Shown here: piece by piece, positions 49,035 through 61,000 of the stretch
Layout of the letters: every line of letters starts with the position of its first letter
How positions within the stretch are numbered: position 1 is the first letter of the stretch
Source: Chamaea fasciata
Lineage: Eukaryota; Chordata; Aves; Passeriformes; Sylviidae
Length of the DNA stretch: 64,000 nucleotides
Direction of reading: 5' to 3'
Assembly: GCA_029207755.1 (NCBI GenBank)
Contig: JARCOQ010000003.1
Span: forward strand, 48,528,971 to 48,592,970
Translations under genes and position numbers: made by a program
The notes under the pieces: generated by a model
The model's database searches: none
Seen by the model: only the letters and a program-made list of their open reading frames with translations
Told to the model about the DNA's origin: nothing

Positions 49035-52000
49035 GAGGAGTAGGTTGCTTGGGTTGGAAGGGACTTGGAAAGACATCTAATTCCAAACCCCCTTGCCGTG
49101 GGGACACCTTCCACTGGACCAGGTTGCCAAAGCCCCATCCAACTCTGCCTTGAACACTTCTGGGGGTGGGGCATCATTGTCTCTGGGCACCCTGTTCCAG
49201 TGTCTCACTACCTCACAGTGAAGAATTTCTTCCTAATATCTTATCGAGACCTACTGTCTTTCATTAAAAACTACTCCCTCTTGTCCTGTCGCTACGTACT
49301 CTTGTAAATAGTCCCTTTACAGCTTCTCGTAGCCTTCCCTCAGGTACTGGAAGGCCATAATTTAGCCTGAGGCCTCCTCTTCTCCAGGCTGAACAATCCC
49401 AACTCTCTTAGCCTTTCCTCAGAGTGAAGATGATCCAGCCCTCTGATCATCTTCGTGGCCCTCCTCTGGACTTCCTCCAACAGGTCCACATCCTCCTTAA
49501 GGTGGGGGTCCCAGAGCTGGATTGCAGTACCTCAAGTGGGATCTCACAAGAGTGAATAGATAGGCAGGATCCCCTCCCTGGCCCTGCTGCCCATGCTGCT
49601 TTGGATACCACCCAGGACATGATTGGCTTTCTTGGCTGCAAGTGCACATTGCTGGGTTGTGTCCAGCCTCTCACCCACCAGTTCTCCCAAGTCCTTCTCA
49701 GCAGGGCTGCTCTCCATCTGTTCATCCAACCCATGTGCAGCACCTTGCACTTGGTCTTGTTGAACTGCATGATATTCCCATGGGCCCACTTCTCAAGTTT
49801 GTCCAGGTCCTCTGGATGGCATCTCACCCTTCACATGTGTCAGCTGTACTGCTCAACTTGGTGTCATCTGCAAATTTGCTGAGGGTGCACTCCATCCCTC
49901 TGGCTTTGTCATTAACTAAGACATTAAGTAGCACTGGTAGATGTTAAACATCACTGTCAAATCTGAATGTAAAGTCTGACATTCTTGGTTAAATTTACTT
50001 TGTAGGTAGCAAGGACTTCAGAAAACACTCAGAAGAAGCAATTGATTGATGCTAAAACTCAAACCAAAGAATCAAGAAACAGTGATGTAACATCTGAAAG
50101 TGTCTTGAAAACTGCTTCACATGAGAATATCGCCATGGAAGAACATGATTATTGTACAACTAGTAAAAATAACAGGAAATCTGAAGCAGATCATGAGAAC
50201 TCTGTAGAAGAGAAAAATGTTAAGCAAGAAACTGTGGTCCCAAAGTCTCCTGATTTTAATGGCAGCCTCCTTGTCTCCAGTGACATGAGCAGTCATCCTG
50301 ATGTTGATGTTTCTAAAACTACAGCTGTTGTGCAGCAGGAAATCCCAAAGGTCCAGTCCTCAGTTTCTCAAGAACGTGCTGGCAGTAGCATACAGCATAC
50401 CAGTTCTGTATTTCCATTTAATACCTCTGAGTATCGTTTTGAATGCATCTGTGGTGAGCTCGGACTGGCTGACTACAAAGCTCGTGTGCAGTGCCTGAAA
50501 TGTTACCTGTGGCAGCATGCAGAATGTGTGAACTACAAAGAGGAGAACCTGAAGAGCAGGCCTTTCTACTGTCCCCACTGCCTTGTGGCAATGAAACCAG
50601 TTCCCACAGGAGCAACTCTGATCATTTCTCCGAGTTCTATTTGTCACCAGTGGGTAGATGAGATCAACAGGCATGTAAGATCATCATCTCTTCGAGTTCT
50701 GGTAAGATTATATAGCTTCGTATTCTGGAGAGTTATTTTTTCGAGGCTCAAGGCTTCCTGTCTGATACTCTGCATCACTCAAAGTTCAGAGGTCTTTGCT
50801 GTGTCAGAGTTCTGCATTTCTTGCTGGTAGACCAATGCTTTGCCATTATGTGGTGCATTGGTGTCCCAGAAAGACAGTCTGCAAAAAGTTCTTAATTTTT
50901 TTTTTTTCTATTTTAGTTGGTCACTGGGGAGATAGATCAGGGGACTAGATTGTATAGCAAACTGAAAGCAGTTACAGCAACGTGTGATTTCTGAGAGGGA
51001 AGGCTGTTGGAAAGACTACCAAGGAACTTAAAAAGTCTTATGGATGTTTTAAGTGTTGTCTCACTGAACACTTGCATTTAAGCAATTTTCTGACTGTTGC
51101 TCCTCTTTTTGTTCTAGGTAAAAAATGTTTCTGTAGGTAAAGCCTGTAATTTTGTATTTCTGATTCTCAAACTTTACAAAAGAAGTCTTGGGCATTGGTG
51201 TTTACTGAAAACAATACTGTTACAACTTGGGCATTGTCTCTGTAACATCTGCCAAATTTATTAGGATGTTACTTATTCATGTATTGTCCTTTCACTTGGT
51301 TTCTAGTAACTCTGTCACTAGAATAAACCTAATTATACTTAGAGTAAAAATGGCTATACAGGTTTTTTTTGAAATACAGTTATCACAGTATTCAAGAGTC
51401 TTTTATTACCTATGCAGGGAAGTTTTGTCCCTCGTATTTTTAGCAGTCAAGAACCTTTGTAATGATCAAGAGCTTTGAAAACCATCAATCACTTGCATTT
51501 TGAACAAAGTAGTAGCAGATTGATATAACTTTGTATTCAGGGATATATCTGATACCTTTGGCTATTACATATAGTTGCCCAATATAGAAATGAATTCCAG
51601 GCCTCCAGTGCTATTTGTGTGAGCAGTCCAGTGAGATTTAATGCAGGAAGTAACAAGTGTGTAAAACTTGCATGGTTTGCCTAGGGCCCAGTCCGAGTTT
51701 AATACCGGCTTTGATGAAAATTATCAGAAATAGATTTACATGGTAACAGTAAAATAGTTTCAATACTGAATGTTGGTATTTTAAACTCTGTGATGTCTTT
51801 CATTCTTCAAGATTGATTTCATTTTCTTTTAACTGCCAACTGTGAGACTTGTGTTCAGTGTTGCTTCAAAATGAAAATTTGCTGGTTTATTTTCTGTTAA
51901 GGTAAAATGAAAATAGTGAAGATGTTTCAAAGAATCAGTTTCCCATGTTAACAACTTTTGCATTGCATGCGAAGTGTGTTTTTTACTCTTCAACTGCTTT

Positions 52001-55000
52001 ACAACCCATGGGAAATTCTAACGGTTTTATGTAGTAGAACAAGAAATTAAAATTCATCAGTAGGGCTTGCTTTGTGGCAGTTTGTCTTTTCCTGCTGCTG
52101 TGAAAACAACCAAAACTTGGCCAAGTTATAAATCTCCAGAAAATCTATTCATAAATACTTGAAAAAATCGTTGGACTTTGGCAGCTGTTTTTTTTGTTCT
52201 CAGTTGCTTCAGAGAGCAGACTCTTTTTGGTTAATTTGTTTCTTTTTTCTTCCCCTTCCAAGCTCCCTTTCTTTCTATTTCATGTGCCATGTCCTGGATG
52301 GCTCTGTTGTCCCACTCTGGGGCTGAACAGAAAGAAATTATCTGCAGGTGTTTCTTGCAGTTGACAAGAAACACTGTTGCCATATGCACAAACTTAGAGG
52401 AAGATGACTACTGGGAGAAAAAGTAGGGTTAAGAGTGAAATTAACAGTGAAATGTGCTGATCATCAAGGAGTAAAGAGCAGTTATTTTAACTTCTGTATG
52501 TTTCTAAAGGGATTTGGCTTAATATTATGAGGAAGATAAGAAAAGTACTTCTGATAATGGAACAAATGTCAATATGAAAGTTTTCTGCTAGTGCACAGGG
52601 GTTGTTTTTTTACTTAGGGTATTTTTTTTCATCTCCTAAATCTCTGCAGGTAAAACTTTATTCAGAGTGTCGTTTCTGGTTTCTTTATGTATTTTGATGC
52701 ATATTTCTGTCTTTACCTAATCATGAGTTAAATTTTAGTGAGTAAGGTTTTTGGAAGAAAGGTAATACATCTGCAGTAAAGGAGAGGAGAAGACTGAACA
52801 TGTAACAGTGACTTACATAATGTTGTTCCATATAACATTACAGAATACTTAATCTTCAAGCAACTGTTACAACAAATAACTGTTGTAGAAAATAATTAAT
52901 CCTCTCTCTTTCAAAGGAGGAAATAAATGTTTTGCAAAGTCATAAAAAGATACAAATTTTGCATCCATGACTCTAACTGTATTTATTATTAGGTTACTTA
53001 GATGAATTTTCCACCATACTATTATATGAATATTGATTTTATGAACAGTTTCTTCTTATTTGAGCAACACTGCTAAAAGCTTGCACATATTAAGCTGTAC
53101 TGATATTCTAGCATTTTTATCCAAGTGTCTCTTCTTTGCTGTTGACTGTGAATCTGTGTAGGTGTATCAAGGCGTGAAGAAGCACGGCTTTCTGCAGCCG
53201 CACATGCTGGCCGAGCAGGAGGTGGTGATCACCACGTACGACGTGCTGCGCACCGAGCTGAACTACGTAGACATTCCCCACAGCAACAGCGAGGATGGGC
53301 GCCGCTTCAGGAACCAGAAGCGTTACATGGCCATCCCCAGCCCCTTGGTGGCAGTGGAGTGGTGGAGGATCTGCCTCGACGAAGCACAGATGGTTGAATG
53401 CACTACTGCGAAGGTATGACATTCCAGGTTGTGCATTCATTTAACTTGAAAACGTTTGGACAAGTTTATTGTAAATAGTAGAGTAGTCTTTCCTCTCCCC
53501 CTCTTAATCTTCAGAGTACACTCATGTAATTTGTCCTTGTCCCTTGTTCTTCAGAAGTGAATTTTCTGATGAAGATACTTACTATTAAATGGTTCTCCTG
53601 TTGGAATTTTGGCAGATTTTGAAGTATATGCAGCTCAAAAAATACTTAACATAATCTATACTGACAATTTAAAGAACTAGGTCATCATGTTGTGTATGGT
53701 GTTTGATAGTTTCAAATGAGACACTAGCCTGTTCCGAGGCATAGATATATCCTTTGGGTCTAGAAGCTAAAATAGTCAGCAGTCTGTCTGCAGACTCAAG
53801 GGATACAGTCTGCAGGGGGGATTATTTTAATTAGTGTTTGTCCAGTCTTTTTGCCCAAGACAGGAAGACAAAAATGCTACTTATATAATGCCTTACAGGC
53901 TTTAATGTTTAAAATTTTTTAACATACGGTTTATTTTGCTATTTGTTTGCCTTCTGTGAACCCCTAATTGCACTTGATTACTTGGAAGAGAACATGGCTT
54001 TTATCAGCTTTCAGTTACCTTCTAAAAAGATCAAAAATTTTATATATGTTTTTATAATATATTGCACCAATGCTGCTTCTAGGTCTAAGTGAACATTCTG
54101 AAGAGATGTTCAGACTTCTCAAAAATAAGGTGGTGTCAGGTTGTGTTCCACTCTGTTTTTCCTTTCCTACCACTGGCTCTGTGTCCTTTCATTAGGCCGC
54201 TGAAATGGCACTCCGTTTGAGTGGAATCAATCGCTGGTGTGTCAGTGGCACTCCTGTGCAGCGAGGATTAGAAGGTGAGATTTTATGGAGCAGTGTAATC
54301 TGTGGGATTTCCTTATGCTGGTAACTAGGTGGGGCCTTGAGGCAGTTAAAATGTCTGCTAGTTTTGTTCTGAATTCGTTAGGTACTCTAACTCTGTAAGA
54401 CATAAACTTCAAGCATGATAATAACGCCATCAATGCATGTATCAGTATAAAAATTGAAGAGCTGAAATCTTGTCTCCCTGAGTTAGACAAATGCTTTGGG
54501 GATCAGAGAAACTGTATGTCTAATAGCTGACTCAGGTCTGTTCTTAGTGGAGTGGATATATATTAACCCTTCTTTATTGCAGATAGTCTACTCTGGTTAC
54601 AGCATCCTGTGAACTGTCTAATACAGCAAGCAAAGCTGTATTTGCTTTTGCATAGCTCTGTATGAACTACCATGGGCATCCACTGCCATGGATATAAATT
54701 CTAAAAATTGTGCTAAAGCTTATGAAACTGTCTCAAGTCCTTATGTAAGAACTTAATAAATTTGAGAGGTGTAGAGTAGGTAGCTGTATGTTAGCAGATG
54801 ACATTTATCTTGTCTTTTTTTTGTGTGGTGCTCAGTTTCTGTAGACAGGCTTCAGACAGAGATAGAATAAAAGAAAGGGAGCTGACTAACTGCTTTGTCT
54901 CCCTGTGTTCTCTGATGGATTTTGGAATATATCGTGCACATTGGGGCAATGCGTTTGAAAGTGGATAAATCAGTGTAAGCATCTGTGGACTGTTGTTTGG

Positions 55001-58000
55001 ATACTAAGTTGTAAAAATCAATATTTTAGATTAATTCATTGTGGAATTTTGAATGAAATTTATAAATACATGTAATAGTTGCAAGAGTACGTTGTTAATA
55101 AAGCAAAGCTGTGGAAAGAAGTGATTGATTTTAGTGTTGTGATGAACTCCTTCATGGCCCTGTGTGTGATAGTGTTGATTTAATACATATCTGAGGTGTC
55201 ATACAGTTCATAATACATGTTGACAGACTCTCAGGCTATACTAAGGCAGCTCACGTTGGGGATGAAAACTGCTGACTCATTTCAATCTGTGCAACCGCTG
55301 CTCTAATGCAGTGGGACAGAACCTCTGGGTAAACAATTGCTCCTTGCATAGAAATGATTCCCAGGATTTTTCTTCCTTTGGTCTATGATGCATTTGGTGA
55401 ATGTCTTTATGCTTTCAGCTAAATACTGAATTATGATAAAACTAACAGAATAAGGAATTGTCATGGGTTGAAACAGTATCTTCCTGCTAAGACCTTAGAA
55501 TTCTTTGGAAAGGACAGGGACCTATGAGGGGGCAGGTTTTGGATTGACATGCAGTTCTGACTATTCCGAAAACGGAAGGCGACTTTTGGTAATATCCATA
55601 TAAAAGCTGAAGCTGGGCTGGAGACTTCCTCTTTCTCCCCCGTCCGGCCATCAGGTAAGACGTGGGCAGCCGAGGAGAGCCCTGCTCAGGCCCTGGCTGC
55701 CCCCAGGGTGGCTGGGCCCGCCCGGGCCTCCGGGAGCCGCTGCCGGCAGGGCCACTGCGTGTCTGGGGCCGCGGCGGGGATCCCCCGGCGGGGATCGGGG
55801 CCGGTCGTGACAGGAGCGTGCCCCGATCTCCTGGCTGCCGGCACCCCTGGCCCGGGGAGAGGATGGATTCCCCCTCCACACTGGGTCTTACAGAGCAGCT
55901 GCCAGCGGCTCGCACCATCAGGTCGAGGAGTGGAAGAGAAGGTATCCATCAGCCTTTCCCCATCACCAGCATGGCTTTGGAACATTTGCAGCTGCCCGGG
56001 CAGAGATCTCCTGACCACCTCAGGCCTGAGCAAGCTTTAACTCTTTCCTGACACAGACTGAGACTTTGAACCCTAACCATTCTCGGGGATGAAAGAAAAA
56101 GCCAAATTAGAGACATGTAGAGGGACAATGTAGAGATCTCAAAGTCAGTAAAAGAAGAGTAACTTTTAACTGGTAGAGATGACGAGTTGCCTTAGTTCGA
56201 AGCTGAAAATCTCCTATGAATTATAGTAACAGGATAATCTTTTAAATCGTAGACAGTATAAATTGAGGAGATGATTTGTGAATTTGAGCAAAAGTGTCTG
56301 TGATGAACTGAGTGAATATTGAATTAGAAGCTGTGATTTTTGTGATCCCCATAAAAAGTTGAACAGAGAAAGATGAAATGAAGCCTCTGCCAGTGAAAAA
56401 AATTAGAAGACCATCTCTGTTCCCTAAGTTGAAAAAGATCCTTTTTTTTTTAAAAAAAAAAAACAGCTCATTTTTTAAAAAGTGCCACCCCAGTCTATGA
56501 GTCTGTGGCCCACATGTAATCATGGAAAAAGCTACATAATATATGAAGTTCCACAACTGCAGAAGTCCACCGGGCAGGCTGCTTTTGTGTGAAAGTTGCC
56601 AAACCACAGGAGTAACTTCTCTCTCTCAAAAACTGAATAAAAGACTGTTTTATAAGTGATACTGACCTGAAGTTCTGAGATTTGCCTCTTTACATTGTTT
56701 GTAGAGAATGAACAGTTTGTAGTGAGAGAAAAGGTTAATTTAAAAAATTAATTTGTGTTGATTTTTTTCTCTTCCTATTTTCCTCGCTTAGTGTATGTTA
56801 TTAAAATCTATCTGTTTTTGCTTCTAATTTGAGCCTGCTTTTGTCTTCTTCTCTCAAAATCCTATCTTTCAGTTAGCAAACAAATTCAACAAATGTAAAA
56901 CCACCACGTAAATAGTGCCGTAACTCAGATAAGCAAACCTAAACCACAAGAGGAATGTAGCCACCAGATTTTCAAGAACTATAAGATATCATCACATATC
57001 TCTGTTTCTGCAGTATCCACAGGCAGCATTTAAATGTCTGCTTCTGTATTTTTCCAGCAAGATTTAGACAGAAGTTTAAAGTCAGTATGTTCTTAAATTT
57101 CATTCCAAAAAGTGACAGGCTTCTGAATTAGGCAGAATTAGCAAGATGTATTCTCTCAATTAGCAAGAAAACAATTGAAGTGTCTTTTGTTAATTTCTTA
57201 TGCATTAGTAGAGCAGTGAAAATTCTTCTGAATTGCAGCCCCTTCTAGGATTGTGGGCAGCAGACGGTGCACAGCAGGCTCTGAAGTAAAGATGCCGAGC
57301 AATATTGGTTTAGAAAAAGCTGGCAAACCCAGTTAACCATATGCAGTCATGTAATTTTTGCCTCTCCTCTGAATAGGCTTAAATTCTTCACTCTCTTCTG
57401 CTAAACTTGAAATTAGGAAGGTGTCTCACAAATAGCTATATTCTCTCAAGTTGTGTGGAAATCAAAAATAGGCTAAAGGGGAGAACCCCCACCTTCCACC
57501 ACCCAGTCCCCTGTGTCAAATATTTTGCTGAGGGAGTGACTGGCAAGTGTAAAAGATAAGGCCCAAATGGAGATGATTTATGCCTGATAGTCTTTGTATG
57601 ACAGTTAATTTTTTTGAGACATTTCAAAGTAATAAAATAGAAACATTTTCTTTTCTTGGCAGATTTGTATGGATTAGTCCTTTTTCTTGGAGTTGATCCT
57701 TACTGGGTCAAACATTGGTGGGACCAACTACTGTATCGACCTTATTGCAGGAAAAATCCCCGGCCTCTCTACAGTCTAATTGCGAAGATAATGTGGAGAT
57801 CAGCAAAGAAGGATGTGATTGACCAAGTAAATAAAAGTTTCGAATTTTAGAATTCCTGAACATCAATAGTTTTATTTGCAAATTACTTAATTTCTTCTTT
57901 TTTTTTTAATTTCAGATTCAAATCCCCCCTCAGACAGAAAATATCCACTGGCTTCACTTCTCTCCTGTGGAGAGACACTTCTACCATCGCCAGCACGAGG

Positions 58001-61000
58001 TGTGCTGCCAGGATGCATTGGCAAAACTCAGGAAGATTTCAGACTGGACTCTTAAGCTTAGCAGCCTGGATAGGAGGACTGTGACTTCTATTCTATACCC
58101 TTTGCTACGGCTGAGGCAGGCCTGCTGCCACCCACAAGCTGTTCGGGGAGAGTTCTTGCCGCTACAGAAAAGGTGAATTTCTGTCATTTCTTAAATGCCC
58201 TGCTTTATCCAAAGCAAAACCCAGCAGTGCAAGTTCTTGTACAGTCCTCAAATAAGCCTAATTTAAGCTTCTTTAGTTAAATGTGTGACTATGACATGCC
58301 AAGGTGATCTGACCTCAGAAGCTGAACAGGGCACAGTGGGGTCATTAGTGTAATTCTTGTGTTAAAGAACATAATACTGAAGGCATTTGATTCTCCAGTG
58401 GCACTGTAACCTTACTATGACTAGGGTGTTGCAGGTAACAGATTGAGTGTGAAACAAGCCAGATTCTTCTTTTTGTTTTAAAATAAGCCCACTGCTTTTT
58501 TTTTTTTTTGTCTCATACAAAATTCACGTTCATGAATGAGAAGAATGAAAGAACTGAATCAACAGAATAGAGTAATTCTTTAGTTCAAAGAAAATGTTAT
58601 CTTAGGTTGCAGAATTTGTAAATGTAGATCCAAACTTGAAAGCTGTTCCATTGCTCTTTTATTTACATGCTTTCAAGATCACCTTCCCCCACAAGTGCTC
58701 TGCAACTACCAGTTTGGTCTCAGCTTTTGTTAGACAAAAAAAAAAATGACATGTTGCCAGTCTTATTGTGAAATGTAGCTGCTACTTTTTCAGTCAGTCA
58801 GAGGGAGGTTGTGAAAGAACAGTCTGTTTCCATTCCCGACTCTCAGAGCACTGTTTATGTTTCTTATTTAAGTTACAGGTGGGGAAGAACTGCAACTTTT
58901 AGCCCTGCCAGTGTTATTGCTACTGTTTCCTAGCTCATCCATTCTATTTAGTCTCTTTCAATCCTTGTAAAAAGTTTTGTGTCTTACTCCTTGCTCTTTG
59001 TTATACAGGACGCCTGCAGTGCCTAAGCAGCTGAAGCTGACTTGGCACCTACTTGAGCAGAGACCAATACTTAGACACTGTGCTGTTGCACTTACTGTAG
59101 CAGTCTGCTAATGTGGAAGCAAGGACTCAAACGTAGGAGAAATCAATATTCCCACCTATCACTGCATTAAAATGAGCCAGTGTAGTATAAATGCAATATA
59201 CGTAAAATGAGCAGAGTATGTTGGGAACAGCTTTGTACTGTGTTGATTTTGGTGGAATAGTTGCACGGTGACAGCTGCATAGTAACTGATGGAGAAAGCA
59301 GCGAAGAAAATTAAATCTTTCTTGAAATCACATGTACAAAGAGAAGTCAATTCCCAGCACTGTTTACATACCTTTTGTTGTGAACCAAACTCGACTGCAG
59401 CAGTGGACATGCCCAGAATAGAGAGAAGATTTGCTTCCTGTCTTTGGTTATATGTAGGAGAATAATTAAGAAATTCTCTGCTAGGACCTTTGAAGAATGA
59501 AAGAAATTTATTGAAATAAGAAAGTTGATGCTGGAGCATATAGATAAGAGACATGGGCCTGGAATAAAAACCTGAGTTTGGAGCATATTCTGTTCTATGA
59601 TAGATGACTTTTTCCCACATGTAGTGAAGGAAGTAAATGATATTTACTCAGAGAAAAAAGAAAAAAAAGCTCTTAAAAGTGATTTTTCTAGGTTCTCCTA
59701 GTTTAACTGAGTAAAAACTGCTTCTTTTTGCCTTAATTGGTAGTCTCAGGCTGTGTATCAAATTGCATATTTTATATGTACATCCTTCTGCTGTAATAAT
59801 TTTTCTTGGAACTGCTGATGGTTTTGAAAATAAAAGGTAAGTAGCAATGGCGGAAGTATCAGCATATGCAGGTCTTAAGTGTATTTACCATTGCCTTTGC
59901 AGAATTCAGTAATTATGAATATTGATTATATTGATTTAAAGGTGACTCTGGTGTAACACTGTATTTTAAAACCAAGAATCAGTTTCTGCAACTGGAACAA
60001 TGTTACAAGGAAGGTAAAATAAAGGCCTAGGCAAGGGTATCCTTCCAGCATAATTTGAGCCCAGTCTGTGCAAGAGTTATGTGACTTCTTACTCTGTTCC
60101 ACAGTGCTGAACACCAAATAGTGAATGCTTCTCCTGAAGGTGAATGTGGCTGAGGAGCAGGGTGTCAGTGGAGGGGGGTAGTGTCTGGTTTAACAGCAGC
60201 AATTGGTATTGGAAGCTACCTCAGGTCAACTGTTGTAGGCTGTTGCTATTGTTTACTCTCCTGTCTCTTCATATCAGTCTTCTGACTCTTTAACCTGTGG
60301 CCTTACTCCAAGGTATCCTTCAAGCTTCCTTCTAGCATCCTCCTCATTTCTGTTCCTGCTTCTCTCTTTTCCCTCCATTTCTGGTATTTTTATGTTAAGC
60401 TAATTCTCTTCTGGTGGCATTCCTCTCATAATTTGCAGAGGTGACAAATGTAGAAAAGGAAGTTTAGAATGATTTTTGCTAAACTTCTCTGTTCTCATTT
60501 CACACATTTTCTTCTTTACACTGACACTTCATATGTTTTGTGTTTAGATTGGTAGCAGAGGGTAGAAGTGTAGTCTGTCATAGCTGTTTTCATCTGAACA
60601 GCTTTTGATAAAATGAGTTCTATTTTGCTTGTTTCCAGTTCACCACTAACAGGAGAAAAATATTTTGCTCTATGAAGGATTATTTTACCAAGTTCAAATT
60701 TTCTTCTTGCTTCTTACTTCTTTCTGTTCCAGGAAATGTCAACCTCTGGACACACTCAAGTTAGGGTAAAGCTCTAGCAGGAAGAAAATCTGACAGCTAG
60801 AGGTTTTTTAATAAGTAAAGAAATCTCAAAAAAACCATTTTCAGTATGGTGGATATACTTTTCTAGTACATCCATTTTGTTTCAACTTCAAGGCATTTGG
60901 TCTCCTTTCAGCACCATGACCATGGAGGAACTGTTGGCATCCCTGCAAAAGAAATGTCGGACAGAGTGTGAAGAAGCTCACCGACAGCTGGTGTGTGCTC

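Larger units (their letters stand above)
48617..50005 (+). other. SHPRH intron 7
   Basis: Contains a 40-base A run (48992-49031) and a 0.9-kb minus-strand CR1. I searched for an extra exon coding the acidic/poly-Tyr segment known from mammalian SHPRH and saw none. Confidence 0.75.
54275..57662 (+). other. SHPRH intron 10
   Basis: 3.4 kb. Contains a candidate LTR (55459-56694). Outside it I see only AT-rich sequence without recognisable genes. Confidence 0.75.

Noticed and set aside
49447..49827. 126-codon minus-strand frame as a host gene
   Set aside because: It is the end of CR1 ORF2 in a truncated element.
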